Positions 35,036-47,453 of a stretch of DNA of 64,000 nucleotides are shown one piece after another; the stretch's first letter is position 1, and each line of letters begins with the position of its first letter. Origin of the DNA: Georgenia satyanarayanai (GTDB taxonomy: Bacteria; Actinomycetota; Actinomycetes; Actinomycetales; Actinomycetaceae); the NCBI RefSeq assembly GCF_009193135.1, contig NZ_VUKC01000003.1:186001-250000 (forward strand), written 5' to 3'. The position numbers were made by a program, and so were the translations under genes. The notes under the pieces are model-generated. The model had not been told where the DNA came from. It saw only the letters and a program-made list of their open reading frames with translations, and did not search any database.

Positions 35036-36743
35036 GCACCGGACCGACCCGGTGGTGCTCGACGCCGTGTCCGTCACGGTCCCGCGCCGTGCGGAGCCGG
35101 TGCTCAGCGGGGTCGACCTGCGGGTCCGCCCCGGGGAGCACCTCCTGCTGCTCGGCCCGTCCGGCTCGGGCAAGTCGACCGTCCTGCACTGCATCACGGG
35201 CGTCGTCCCCCACACCGTGACGGCCCGGCTCGACGGCGAGGTGACGGTCGCCGGCACCCGGACCACCGACGCTGCCGTGGTCGACCTGTCCCGCCACGTG
35301 GCGGTCGTCGCGCAGGACCCCGCGGCGGCGGTCTGCCTGCCCACCGTCGACCAGGAGGTGGCCCTGCCGCTGGAGAACCACGCGACCGACCCGGTGGACA
35401 TCGGGCCGCGGGTCGACTCCGCACTCGCGACCGTGGGCGCCGGGCACCTGCGCGACCGGGCGACCGGCGAGCTGTCCGGCGGGGAGGCGCAGCGGGTGGC
35501 ACTTGCGGCCGCCCTCGTCACCGACCCCGCCGTGCTGCTCCTCGACGAGCCGACCTCGATGCTCGACCCCGCGGGCGTGGCCGACGTCCGCGCCGCGCTC
35601 GCCGCGGCGTCGTCCCGTCCGGGCACGACCGTCGTCCTCGTCGAGCACCGCCTCGACGACCTCGCCGGGGACGACGGTCCGGCCACGTTGCCCGGGCGCG
35701 CGGTCGTCCTCGACGAGGGCGGTCGCGTCGTCGCCGACGGTGCCACCGATGCGGTCCTGCGCGACCACGCGGGCGCCCTGCTGAGAGCCGGGTGCTGGCT
35801 GCCGCTGGACGCCGAACTGCGCACGCTCAGCGGCGGCGACGGCGGGCTCGCCTCGCCAGCGAGCCAGGACCTGCTGCGGCACCTCGCGCAGGCTCCCGAC
35901 GCCGGGGCGCCGATCTGCCCACCGGTCCGGGACGTCGTGCTCCGCGCCCGCGGGGTGGCCGTCTCGCGCCACGCCCCGGCACGCCGACGGCGGCGCTCGG
36001 CCGGTCCGTCCCTCCCGCCCCCGCTCCTCACCCGGATCGACCTCGAGCTGCGCGCCGGAGCGGTGGTGGCCCTGCTCGGCCGCAACGGGGTGGGCAAGAC
36101 CTCCCTGCTCCTCACCCTCGCCGGTCTCCTGCCGCCGGCCGCCGGGACCGTCGAGGGTGAGCGGGTGGGGATGGTGTTCCAGAACGCCGAGCACCAGTTC
36201 GTCGCGCACACCGCCGCCGAGGAGGTCGCCCACGGCCTCACCGGGCCGGTGGACGAGGTGGTCGGGAGGCAGCTGCGCGCCCACCGCCTCGAGCACCTCG
36301 CCGGGCAGAGCCCCTTCCGGCTCTCCGGTGGCGAGAAGCGCCGGCTCAGCCTCGCGGCGATGCTCGCCCACGAGCGACCCTGCCTCATCGCCGACGAGCC
36401 GACCCTCGGCCTGGACCGTCGGGACACGATCGCGACGACGACGGCGCTGCGGGCGGCCGCGGACGCCGGACGCGCCGTCGTCGTCTCGAGCCACGACCTG
36501 CGGACCGTGGTGACGGTGGCCGACCGCGTCGTCGTCCTCGGCGAGGGCGGGGTGGTCGCCGACGGCCCGGCGGTCCCGGTGCTCCGCGACGCCGAGGTCC
36601 GGCGCCGCGGGGGTCTCACGCTGCCGCCGCTCGTGGCCTGGCTGCTCGAGGAGATCGAAGAGCCCGCCGCGGTCCGCCGCGCGCTGCTCGCCCTCGACGC
36701 CGCGGTGAGCGCCCCGTCCGCACCGGCGGGGGCGCTGCGATGA
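35028..36743 (+). CDS. ykoD: ECF transporter ATPase YkoD (two fused ABC domains)
   Basis: Energising subunit of the HMP/thiamine ECF transporter, 571 residues with two ATP-binding domains in one chain. Domain 1: Walker A LGPSGSGKST (about 45-54), signature ELSGGEAQRVAL, Walker B VLLLDEPTSMLD. Domain 2: Walker A LGRNGVGKTS, signature RLSGGEKRRLSL, Walker B CLIADEPTLGLD. Both catalytic sites look intact. GTG 35028 has GGGAGG upstream. Its stop overlaps the ykoC start as ATGA. Confidence 0.93.
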   Translation: MPEHRTDPVVLDAVSVTVPRRAEPVLSGVDLRVRPGEHLLLLGPSGSGKSTVLHCITGVVPHTVTARLDGEVTVAGTRTTDAAVVDLSRHVAVVAQDPAAAVCLPTVDQEVALPLENHATDPVDIGPRVDSALATVGAGHLRDRATGELSGGEAQRVALAAALVTDPAVLLLDEPTSMLDPAGVADVRAALAAASSRPGTTVVLVEHRLDDLAGDDGPATLPGRAVVLDEGGRVVADGATDAVLRDHAGALLRAGCWLPLDAELRTLSGGDGGLASPASQDLLRHLAQAPDAGAPICPPVRDVVLRARGVAVSRHAPARRRRRSAGPSLPPPLLTRIDLELRAGAVVALLGRNGVGKTSLLLTLAGLLPPAAGTVEGERVGMVFQNAEHQFVAHTAAEEVAHGLTGPVDEVVGRQLRAHRLEHLAGQSPFRLSGGEKRRLSLAAMLAHERPCLIADEPTLGLDRRDTIATTTALRAAADAGRAVVVSSHDLRTVVTVADRVVVLGEGGVVADGPAVPVLRDAEVRRRGGLTLPPLVAWLLEEIEEPAAVRRALLALDAAVSAPSAPAGALR

Positions 36744-37525
36744 GCACGGTCGCTGCCCCGCTCGACCGGCGCAACCCGACGGTCAAGCTCGCCCTCGTGT
36801 TCGTCGTCTCCCTCGCGGTGGTCTTCGTCCTGGACCCGGTGACGCCGGCCGTGCTCTACCTCCTCGCCGTCGTCGCCGTCGCGACGGCGACGAGCGCGAC
36901 GCCGCGGACCCTGCTGCTGGCCCACGTGCCCTTCGCGGCCTTTGCGCTCGGCGTGCTCGTCGTCAACGTGCTCAGCCGTCCCGGTGAGGTGCTGTGGCAG
37001 AGCGGCGTGCTGCGGGTGACGACCGAGGGTCTGTCGGTGGGCGGGGCCCTGGCGATCCGCACCCTGCTCATCGGGGTGCTGGCGACCGGCTTCCTCCTGT
37101 CGACCGACGCCGTGGCGCTCATGCACAGCCTGCGGCAGAACGCCCGCCTCAGTCCCCGCGTCGCCTACGCCGTGCTCGCCGGGTACCGGCTCCTCCAGGA
37201 CATGCCCCGGGAGTGGTCGACCATCCAGCACGCCCACGCCGTACGGGCCCCGCTCGGACGCGGCGGCCGGCCCCCGCGCGGCCCGCGCCACCTGGGCCGC
37301 GTGATCTTCACGCTGCTCGTCGTCACCGTGCGTCGTGGTGAGCGGATGGCGCAGTCGCTGGAGTCGCGCGGGCTCGGGCTGAGCCCGCGCACGACGTGGC
37401 GGCCGGTCGCCGTCACCCGTGCCGACTGGGCACTGGTGGCGGGTGTGCTCGGCGTCGTCGGCGCCGTCGTGGCCCTCAGCGCGTGGCTGGGGGTGCTGCG
37501 CGGCCCGGCCGCCCTGCTCGGGTGA
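36740..37525 (+). CDS. ykoC: ECF transporter transmembrane (T) component YkoC
   Basis: Transmembrane coupling subunit of the ECF transporter, 261 residues, five to six hydrophobic spans. The coupling helices carry the family motifs: YRLLQDMPREWSTIQHAHAVRAP with the Ala-Arg-Gly-like A-V-R-A, and ERMAQSLESRGLG (second ARG-like motif SRG). ATG 36740 overlaps the ykoD stop. Last gene of the TPP-riboswitch operon; it abuts the amidase gene end to end (stop codons at 37523-37528). Confidence 0.92.
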   Translation: MSTVAAPLDRRNPTVKLALVFVVSLAVVFVLDPVTPAVLYLLAVVAVATATSATPRTLLLAHVPFAAFALGVLVVNVLSRPGEVLWQSGVLRVTTEGLSVGGALAIRTLLIGVLATGFLLSTDAVALMHSLRQNARLSPRVAYAVLAGYRLLQDMPREWSTIQHAHAVRAPLGRGGRPPRGPRHLGRVIFTLLVVTVRRGERMAQSLESRGLGLSPRTTWRPVAVTRADWALVAGVLGVVGAVVALSAWLGVLRGPAALLG

Positions 37526-39595
37526 TCAGGGCCGGTGGACCCCGAGCGTGTCGGTGCCGTCACCGTCCCAGTCCCCCACGAGGACGACGTCGTTGCGCCG
37601 CCCGTAGTTGAGGACGAGGTCCGCGGGCCCGCCGGAGATCGTGTTCTTCACGTGGTAGGCGATCCCGCGTCGCACGGCGAAGGTGTCGACGCCGTCGCCG
37701 TCCCAGTCCCCGACGAGGACGTGGTCGCCGGCGCGGCCGTAGGTGATGACCGTGTCGGCCGGCCCGCCGGCGATCCGGTTCTTCACGTGGAAGACGTTCT
37801 GGCGGCGCACCGCGAAGGTGTCCTCACCGTCGGTGTCCCAGTCCCCGACGAGCACCTCGTCGCCGGTGCGGCCGTAGACGAACACGTGGTCGGCGTCGCC
37901 GGAGGAGATCGTGTTCTTCACGTGGAAGGTCTTGCCGCGCCGCACCGCGAAGGTGTCGGTGCCGTCGCCGTCCCAGTCGCCCACGAGCACCTCGTCGTTC
38001 GCGCGGCCGTACTGGACCACCGTCTGGAGGGAGCCGGCCGCGTTGCGGCCGTGGACGTAGAAGGTGTTGCCCTTGCGGATGGCGAGGGTGTCGGTGCCGT
38101 CGCCGTCCCAGTCGCCGACGAAGATCTGGGAGCCCTTGTCACCCAGGGGGAAGTCGACGCTCGACCACGGCGTCCAGTCGTTGTTGAGGTAGACCCTGCC
38201 GGTGTGCGTGATCGGGTCGGCGATGGGCGCGGGGGCCGCGGGCTTGGCCGGCGTCGTCGGCGTCGGGGTCGGCGTCGGCGCCGGCGCGGAGGTCACGGCG
38301 TCGACCCGCTGGTCGGTGGCCCGGGCCAGCCAGCCCATGCGGGAGTAGATGTCGTCACCGGGGCAGGCGGTGGCGGAGACGTCGCGGTGCGCGAAGACAC
38401 GGCCCAGGCTCTGTCCCTTGGGGCGCGCGTACGTGCCCGGGGAGACCATGCCGGAGCTCGCCGCCGCCGTGAGGCCCGCGCGCCCGAACTGCCAGGCGAG
38501 GATGTCGGCCATGGCGTTCATCGCGGCGCTCGGGACGCCGACCTTCGTGTAGTCGCCCATGATGCTGAGCCCCACGGTGCCGGTGTTGAACGGCGCCGCG
38601 TGAGCGCCGACGGGCATCTGGCCGGTGGCCGAGGCCAGGGTGCCGCTGCGCCCTTCGTAGATTCGTCCCCACTTGTCGATGAGGAAGTTGTAGCCGATGT
38701 CGCCCCAGCCGCGGGTGATCGCGTGGTAGCTGTAGATGCCGCGCACGATGCTCGGGCTCTGCGCCTGGGTGTAGCTGTTCGTCCCGGCCGTGTGGTGGAT
38801 GACGGTGGCGCGCAGGGGCGCGTAGGACGGGCGCCACGCCATCTGTGACTCGTTCGCGCCCCACCCGGCGCGAGTGGTGATCGCGGGGCGCGGGACGGGC
38901 ACGGCGGCCCGGGTGGCGGTCGCGGCCTGCGTGGTGGCCTGGGCGGCCGGGGCCGCGGACACGCGTGGGGCCTGCTGCTGGAACGGGAGCGCGGCCGCCG
39001 GCACGGGTGCGAGCGGGTCGGTGGACGGCGCGAGCGCGGCGGCGGGGGCGTCCTCCTCGAGGACGACCTCGTCCTCACCCGGCCACTCCGGGGTGAGGCT
39101 GAGCCGGACGTTGGCGGGCAGCCGCTCCGCGTCCCCGGTGATCTGGACCTGGACGGCCTCGGCCCCGGCGGCGATGTAGGGCTCGGTCCCGCCCGTGGTG
39201 CCGACGTCGTCCGCCCCGGCCTCGACCTCGAGCTGTGCCCAGTCCTGCCACGCACCGCCCTCCATCACCCGGATGAAGACGGCGGCGTCGTGCGGGAGCG
39301 CCTCCACACCGTCCCAGGTCACGCCCGCCACGTAGAACTCCTCCGTGGCGATGGGGGCGGTGAGGACGGCGACGTCGTCGGCGTCGGGCACCGACTGGGT
39401 GCGCACGGAGCGCGCACTGCGCTGCAGCCGCTCCAGCCCCGCGTCGGCGAGCCCGGTGAGGCTGCCGTCCGTGGCGGTGAGGGGGACGACGGTGATCGGC
39501 TCCTCCGGGGCGGTCGCGGCCGCGGCGGGGACCGTGCCCGCGAGGACCAGCGAGGTGACGACGAGCGTGGGGCGGACAGCCCTGAACAGTGGCAT
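37526..39595 (-). CDS. Secreted N-acetylmuramoyl-L-alanine amidase with C-terminal DWDGDG repeats
   Basis: Exported peptidoglycan hydrolase or recognition protein of 689 residues. A signal peptide (LVVTSLVLAGTVPAAAATA) is followed by a beta-rich region (about 30-210), then a PGRP/amidase_2 domain (about 260-425): ATVIHHTAG and AHRDVSATACPGDD supply the His, His and Cys zinc ligands, so it should be active. After a Pro/Thr linker come about 4.5 repeats of 45 residues (489-689). The same module ends the hydrolase at 48104-50473. ATG 39595 has GGAAG about 11 nt upstream. Confidence 0.92.
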   Translation of the reverse strand: MPLFRAVRPTLVVTSLVLAGTVPAAAATAPEEPITVVPLTATDGSLTGLADAGLERLQRSARSVRTQSVPDADDVAVLTAPIATEEFYVAGVTWDGVEALPHDAAVFIRVMEGGAWQDWAQLEVEAGADDVGTTGGTEPYIAAGAEAVQVQITGDAERLPANVRLSLTPEWPGEDEVVLEEDAPAAALAPSTDPLAPVPAAALPFQQQAPRVSAAPAAQATTQAATATRAAVPVPRPAITTRAGWGANESQMAWRPSYAPLRATVIHHTAGTNSYTQAQSPSIVRGIYSYHAITRGWGDIGYNFLIDKWGRIYEGRSGTLASATGQMPVGAHAAPFNTGTVGLSIMGDYTKVGVPSAAMNAMADILAWQFGRAGLTAAASSGMVSPGTYARPKGQSLGRVFAHRDVSATACPGDDIYSRMGWLARATDQRVDAVTSAPAPTPTPTPTTPAKPAAPAPIADPITHTGRVYLNNDWTPWSSVDFPLGDKGSQIFVGDWDGDGTDTLAIRKGNTFYVHGRNAAGSLQTVVQYGRANDEVLVGDWDGDGTDTFAVRRGKTFHVKNTISSGDADHVFVYGRTGDEVLVGDWDTDGEDTFAVRRQNVFHVKNRIAGGPADTVITYGRAGDHVLVGDWDGDGVDTFAVRRGIAYHVKNTISGGPADLVLNYGRRNDVVLVGDWDGDGTDTLGVHRP
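37529..38131 (-). repeat. Coding tandem repeat, 135-bp (45-residue) DWDGDG units
   Basis: Four full units and one partial, each starting VLVGDWDGDGTDTFAVRRG and ending in YGR-x-D. The DxDxDG core resembles FG-GAP/integrin-like calcium-binding loops; a beta-propeller or surface-binding module is inferred. Confidence 0.85.
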
Positions 39596-39759
39596 GGAAA
39601 GACGAACTTCCGGGTTGCGGGCGGTGGTGGCGCACGGAGGCGTCATCCGCAGTATCGGCAGGTGCCGACCGGGATTGAACGGTTCGGCGCTGTCCCATCC
39701 GTCACAACAGTCACATCCGCCCCACCGCTGCGTCCGAGGGCGGTCACTACCCTGTGCCG

Positions 39760-41325
39760 ATGGACCTCCTCGTGCTGGTCATCGTCCTCATGCTCGGCGC
39801 CATCGTCCTGGTGGGCGTCGGTGAGAGGCTCGGGCTCCCGTGGCCGGCGCTCATGGTCGTCATGGCGACTCTCGTGGGGTTCGTCCCCGCCTGGCGCGGG
39901 GTGTCCATCGATCCCCACCTCATCCTGCCGCTCTTCCTGCCACCACTCCTGTACGCCACGGCGCAGCGCACCTCCTGGTCGCTCCTGCGGGGCCGGTGGC
40001 GCGCCGTCGTCGGGCTGGCCCTCGTGCTGACCACGATCACGATCGCCGCGGTCGCGGGGACCGTCGTCGCCGTCGTGCCGGGGGTCACCGTCGCCGCCGC
40101 GATCGCGATCGGTGCCGCCGTCGCGCCGCCCGACCCGGTGGCGGTGGAGGCGATCGCCGGGCCGGTGGGCATCCCCCGGCGCCTGACCACGACCCTCCAG
40201 AGCGAGGGGCTGTTCAACGACGCCGTCGCCATCGTCGTCTTCACCGCGGCCATCGCCGCGACGCAGACGGGCCGGCCCTTCGGCCTCGACGTCGTCGGGG
40301 AGTTCGCGCTGGGGCTCGTGCTCGCCGTCGTGATCGGGCTCGTCGCGGCGACCGCCGGCGGGTGGCTGTCGGACCGCGTCGCCGACGTCGCCGGACGCAA
40401 CGCGATCACGCTCGTCCTGCCCTTCGCCGTCTACATCCTCGCTGAGGAGCTGCACGCGTCCGGCGTGGTCGCCGTCGTCGTCGCCGCGGTCCAGACGGCG
40501 AGCACGCGCGGCGGCGACGACGTCGAGGACCGGCTCACCGGGCGCGCGTTCTGGGACGTCATCGAGCTCCTCGTCACGGGTGTGGCCTTTGGCCTCGTCG
40601 GGGTCGAGCTCTACCAGGTCGTCGCCGACGCCGGCCCCGACCTCGGGCGCATGGTCGGGCACGCGGCGCTCGTGTGCGCCGTCGTCGTCGGTGTCCGCGC
40701 GGGCTGGCTCCTCGTGCTGCTCCTCCTCCACCGCCGGGCGCGCGACCCGTGGGTGGCGCCGCGGACCTGGCAGGAGTCGCTCATCCTCACCTGGGGCGGG
40801 ATGCGCGGACTGGCCACCCTCGCCCTGGCGCTCGCCATCCCCACGGTCGGCGCCGACGGACCGCTGGAGTCCCGTCCGGAGATCCTCGTCATCGCCGCCG
40901 CCGTCGTCCTCGTCACGCTCGTCCTGCCTGCCCTCTCCCTGCCCACGCTGGTGCGCATGCTCGGCGTGCGCGGTGCGCACGAGACCGAGCAGCGCGCAGA
41001 GCGTCAGCTCATCGAGCGGGCCACCCGGGCGGCGGTGGCGCACATCCGCGAGCAGAGCCGGTCCGGTGAGCTGCCGGAGGAGGTCGCGGCACGGGTCGAG
41101 CACGCGCTCGGCCTCCTCGACGACGCCGTCGCGGGAGAGCTCCCGGACGAGTACAGCGAGCGGATCAGGGCGTTCCGCAAGCGCCGCAAGGTCGCCACGG
41201 TCCTCCAGGCCGAGGCGTTCCGGGTGGCCCGCGAGGAGGTCGTGCGCGCCCGCAACGAGCCCGGCACCGACCCGGAGGTCGCCGACCGGGTGCTGCGCGA
41301 GCTCGACCTCCGCAGCCGCCGCTGA
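39760..41325 (+). CDS. Cation:proton antiporter (CPA1/NhaP type)
   Basis: Na+/H+ antiporter of 521 residues in the membrane. About twelve hydrophobic segments precede a soluble C-terminal helical region from about residue 410. The ion site is visible as AAVAPPDPVAVEAIAG (ASP-Pro-like DP) and LQSEGLFNDAVAIVVF (ND motif), with WGGMRGLATLALALAIP later. ATG 39760 follows TACCCT (39748-39753) by 6 nt, so the GTG two codons upstream is unlikely to be the start. Divergent from the amidase gene. Confidence 0.92.
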   Translation: MDLLVLVIVLMLGAIVLVGVGERLGLPWPALMVVMATLVGFVPAWRGVSIDPHLILPLFLPPLLYATAQRTSWSLLRGRWRAVVGLALVLTTITIAAVAGTVVAVVPGVTVAAAIAIGAAVAPPDPVAVEAIAGPVGIPRRLTTTLQSEGLFNDAVAIVVFTAAIAATQTGRPFGLDVVGEFALGLVLAVVIGLVAATAGGWLSDRVADVAGRNAITLVLPFAVYILAEELHASGVVAVVVAAVQTASTRGGDDVEDRLTGRAFWDVIELLVTGVAFGLVGVELYQVVADAGPDLGRMVGHAALVCAVVVGVRAGWLLVLLLLHRRARDPWVAPRTWQESLILTWGGMRGLATLALALAIPTVGADGPLESRPEILVIAAAVVLVTLVLPALSLPTLVRMLGVRGAHETEQRAERQLIERATRAAVAHIREQSRSGELPEEVAARVEHALGLLDDAVAGELPDEYSERIRAFRKRRKVATVLQAEAFRVAREEVVRARNEPGTDPEVADRVLRELDLRSRR

Positions 41326-41410
41326 ACCTCCCGGACGTGCCGCATGTCCGTCCCCGCGCCGGTGAGCTGGCGCTACCCTCGGGGCTCCGCGACGAGACGA
41401 GGAGACCGGC

Positions 41411-42262
41411 ATGGGTGTCTGGACCGCCGTGCTGCGCGACGCCGCGGACCACGTCGTCTGCGCGACCTGCGCCGTCGAGTACGGTCACGCGCCGCTCCCC
41501 GACGTGTGCGTCATCTGCGACGACGAGCGGCAGTGGGTGCCGCGCAGCGGCCAGGCCTGGACCACCGTCGGCGAGCTGGCCGCGGCCGGGCACCGCACCG
41601 TCGTCGAGGAGCTCGAGCCGGGGCTGATCGGGATCGGCACCGCCCCCACCGTCGGCATCGGGCAGACCGGCAAGCTCGTCGTCACCGAGCACGGCAACGT
41701 CCTGTTCGACGTCCCCGGCCTCATCGACGACTCCGCCGTCGCGGCGATCGCGTCCCACGGCGGGCTCGCGGCCGTCGTCGCGAGCCACCCGCACATGTAC
41801 GGCGTGCAGTCGCTGTACAGCCGGGCCTTCGACGACGCGCCCGTCCTCGTCGCCCGTGCCGACGTCTCCTTCCTCCCGCTCCGCACGCCGGCGGTACGGC
41901 TGTGGGACGAGACCCACGAGATCGTGCCCGGCGTCCGCCTCGAGCAGATCGGCGGCCACTTCCCCGGCAGCACTGTCGCGCTCCTCAGCGGAGCGGACGG
42001 GCAGGGAGTCCTCCTCGCGGGTGACGGCATCTTCCCCGGTCCCGAGGGGCGAACCGTCAGCTTCCTGCGCAGCTACCCGAACCGCATCCCGCTCTCCGCG
42101 GCCGTGGTCCGGCGCATCGCCGCTCAGGTGGCCCGCCTCGGCTTCGAGCGGCTCTACAACAACTTCCGCGGGCTCGTCCCCGCCGGTGCCGGTGACGTCG
42201 TCGAGCGCTCGGCGCAGCGGTACATCGAGTGGGTCAGCGGCCGCAACGACCACCTGACCTGA
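41411..42262 (+). CDS. MBL-fold hydrolase with N-terminal zinc-ribbon-like segment
   Basis: Metallo-beta-lactamase-fold protein of 283 residues. Four cysteines at the N-terminus (C17, C20, C33, C36; VCATC and DVCVIC) form a rubredoxin/zinc-ribbon-like knuckle. The metal motif is divergent: ASHPHMYG replaces HxHxDH, followed by IGGHFPGSTV and LAGDGIFPGPEGRTVSFL, so it belongs to the atypical SHPHxY group. Activity unknown. ATG 41411 has GAGGAG 8 nt upstream; TACCCT upstream may be the -10. Confidence 0.85.
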   Translation: MGVWTAVLRDAADHVVCATCAVEYGHAPLPDVCVICDDERQWVPRSGQAWTTVGELAAAGHRTVVEELEPGLIGIGTAPTVGIGQTGKLVVTEHGNVLFDVPGLIDDSAVAAIASHGGLAAVVASHPHMYGVQSLYSRAFDDAPVLVARADVSFLPLRTPAVRLWDETHEIVPGVRLEQIGGHFPGSTVALLSGADGQGVLLAGDGIFPGPEGRTVSFLRSYPNRIPLSAAVVRRIAAQVARLGFERLYNNFRGLVPAGAGDVVERSAQRYIEWVSGRNDHLT

Positions 42263-42305
42263 GGGGGCCGGCGCCCGGGTGTGGCGCTTCCTGCCCCGGC
42301 AACGG

Positions 42306-42349
42306 AAAAGACCCGCCGGACCCCAGCTCTCGCCTGGATCCTGCGGGTC
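42306..42349 (-). terminator. Rho-independent terminator of tRNA-Leu
   Basis: GACCCGC (42310-42316) pairs with GCGGGTC (42343-42349), with further pairing inside (GGACCCCAG with CTGGATCC). Read on the minus strand the stem is followed by TTTTCC, a classic U-tract, so it ends the tRNA transcript. It may also slow transcription of the convergent MBL gene. Confidence 0.8.
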
Positions 42350-42358
42350 CTGCCTCTG

Positions 42359-42444
42359 TGTCCGAGGGGGGACTTGAACCCCCACGCCCTAATACGGGCA
42401 CTAGCACCTCAAGCTAGCGCGTCTACCTATTCCGCCACCCGGAC
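42359..42444 (-). tRNA. tRNA-Leu (anticodon GAG)
   Basis: An 86-nt class II tRNA. The acceptor stem is GTCCGGG with CTCGGAC, the discriminator base is A, the anticodon loop is CTTGAGG (anticodon GAG), and there is a long variable arm (GCCCGTATTAGGGC region) and a TTCAAGT T-loop. CCA is not encoded. Confidence 0.95.
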
Positions 42445-42660
42445 GAGTGGTGTCTCAGCGACCCGAGCCGCTGGCGACGTCCCAAAAGATAGCACGGTCA
42501 TGAGGGCCGTTTCGAACTCCGGCGGCCGTTCCGGGTCGAGTGTGGCGAGTGCCACGACCGGCCGTCCCGGCGTCCGGGCGCGAGGTCGGTCGTGTCGCCG
42601 GGCTGGGAGCCCCGCGGTGCGCGAGACTGGGCACGTCCCGCACACGAGGAGGCCGCCCGG

Positions 42661-44037
42661 ATGAGGCTTTTCGGCAAGGTCCGCACCAGCCGACCGCAGC
42701 CCGGTGGCCTGCCCGAGGGCGGTGCCGCGCCGTCGTCCGCACCGTCCGACCGGAGCCTGGCGCGAGCGGCACGGATGCCCCGCGCGTCGTCGTCGGCGGC
42801 ACGGGTGTCGGTGCGCCGCATGCCGGAACGGGCGAAGCACGCCGATCGCGATCCGTTCGACGTGCCGCGCTGGCTGCGCCGCTACGGCCTCATGGCGTGG
42901 TTGCTCATCGGGATCGTCATCGTCGTCGCGATGGTCGTCTTCGCGACCACCCGCATCCAGGCGGTCTTCATCGCCGTCTTCCTCGCCCTCGTCATCAGCT
43001 CCGTCCTGTACCCGGTGGTGAGCGCGCTCGCCCGGGTCATGCCACGTGCGCTGGCCACCGCCGTCGCCATGCTCGGCTCCCTCGCCGTGGTCGCCGGCAT
43101 CTTCACCTACGTCATCACCTCGGTGGCCGGGCAGTGGGAGGACCTCGCCGACCAGTTCGGGCAGGGCATCGACGACATCTTCGAGTTCCTCGAGACGGGA
43201 CCGCTGCCCGTCCACTTCACGCAGGCCGAGATCTACGACTGGATCAACGGGCTCGTCGCCGAGGCCCAGGACTACGTGTCGCAGAACGCGGGCACACTGG
43301 CCGGGCAGGTGCTGAGCAACGCCGGCGCCGTCGCCCTCATCTTCACCGTCCTCGCGCTGAGCATCTTCGTCACGGTGTTCTTCCTCCTGCGCGGCGGGGA
43401 CATGTGGCGCTGGTTCATCAACCAGCTGCCGGCCCGCTCCCGCGAGAGCGTCCACCGCGCCGCCAGCTCGGGCTGGTACACCTTCGCCGGCTACGCCCGC
43501 GGCACGGTCATCATCGCCACCGCCGACGGCGTCCTCGCCTTCATCCTCCTCGCGATCGTCGGGGTCCCGCTCGCGGCCCCGCTCGCGGTGCTCGTGTTCA
43601 TCGGCGCCTTCATCCCGCTCATCGGCGCGCCCCTGGCGATGATCATCGCGGCCGTCGTCGCGCTGGCCGCCGGCGGCATCGTGGACGCACTCATCGTGAC
43701 GATCGGCATCGCGCTCATCGGGCAGATCGAGGGGCACCTGCTGCAGCCGCTCGTCATGGGGCGGCAGGTCTCGCTGCACCCCGTCGTCGTCGCCCTCGGC
43801 GTCACGGCGGGCACCTTCCTCGCCGGCCTGCTCGGTGCGATCATCGCCATCCCGATCCTCGCCGTCATCTGGGCGGTCTACTCCGCCCTCCACGTGCCCG
43901 ACCCCCCGGTCGAGGGCGACCTCCCCGACCCCCGCGGCATCGCCGAGGGCATCCAGCGGCGGCGGCAGCGGCACAACGAGCGCGCCGAGGCTGCCGAGGC
44001 CAGCGACGACGTCCCCACCGGCGACGTGCGGGCCTGA
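42661..44037 (+). CDS. AI-2E family transporter (PerM/TqsA family)
   Basis: Polytopic membrane protein of 458 residues of the AI-2E exporter family, whose members export autoinducer-2 or act as Na+/H+ antiporters. A basic, probably cytoplasmic N-terminus of about 75 residues precedes the spans. Family features are FATTRIQAVFIAVFLALVISSVLYPVV, the GYARGTVIIATADGVLAFI segment and IEGHLLQPLVMGRQVSLHPVVV. ATG 42661 has GAGGAGG upstream. It ends 1 nt before the dnaE2 stop (convergent). Confidence 0.9.
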   Translation: MRLFGKVRTSRPQPGGLPEGGAAPSSAPSDRSLARAARMPRASSSAARVSVRRMPERAKHADRDPFDVPRWLRRYGLMAWLLIGIVIVVAMVVFATTRIQAVFIAVFLALVISSVLYPVVSALARVMPRALATAVAMLGSLAVVAGIFTYVITSVAGQWEDLADQFGQGIDDIFEFLETGPLPVHFTQAEIYDWINGLVAEAQDYVSQNAGTLAGQVLSNAGAVALIFTVLALSIFVTVFFLLRGGDMWRWFINQLPARSRESVHRAASSGWYTFAGYARGTVIIATADGVLAFILLAIVGVPLAAPLAVLVFIGAFIPLIGAPLAMIIAAVVALAAGGIVDALIVTIGIALIGQIEGHLLQPLVMGRQVSLHPVVVALGVTAGTFLAGLLGAIIAIPILAVIWAVYSALHVPDPPVEGDLPDPRGIAEGIQRRRQRHNERAEAAEASDDVPTGDVRA

Positions 44038-44038
44038 C

Positions 44039-47274
<3,236 letters not shown>

Positions 47275-47278
<4 letters not shown>

Positions 47279-47298
47279 CGCAACCACCTGTCGTACAT
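47275..47298 (-). other. Leaderless 7-codon upstream ORF (MYDRWLR) of dnaE2
   Basis: On the minus strand TACACT (47306-47311) is followed after 7 nt by ATG, six more codons and a TGA that overlaps the dnaE2 GTG as GTGA. The ribosome binding site for dnaE2 (AGGTGG) lies inside this small ORF. Translation of the leader could therefore govern dnaE2 translation (inference). Confidence 0.5.
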
Positions 47299-47306
47299 GT
47301 GTTCGA
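47291..47306 (-). promoter_or_regulatory. LexA (SOS) box of dnaE2
   Basis: TCGTACATGTGTTCGA matches TCGAACNNNNGTTCGA with one mismatch and covers the predicted transcription start next to the -10 box TACACT (47306-47311). Confidence 0.8.
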
Positions 47307-47366
47307 GTGTACGCCTCGGGCGGTCGTCCCAGCGCCCGGGTTCCCGCCCCGGAGTACCGTCGGTCC

Positions 47367-47453
47367 ATGAGCACCGCCGACGCCGTCGACCGCGCCCGGG
47401 CGCGCCTCGCCGCGGGCAGCGGCGTTGTGCCCCCCTCCGACGGCACCGACTGA
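47367..47453 (+). CDS. Leaderless 28-residue small ORF
   Basis: TACCGT (47355-47360) lies 6 nt before an ATG that opens 28 codons: a short helical stretch MSTADAVDRARARLAAGSG and a polar tail ending PSDGTD. It stops 19 nt before the PCMT gene. I do not recognise it; it may be a true small protein or a leader whose translation influences the PCMT gene. Codon third positions are G/C-rich as in neighbouring genes. Confidence 0.45.
   Translation: MSTADAVDRARARLAAGSGVVPPSDGTD

Noticed and set aside
34283-37291. Minus-strand frame of 1002 codons opposite ykoEDC
   Set aside because: Shadow of coupled ykoE, ykoD and ykoC genes with canonical motifs on the plus strand.
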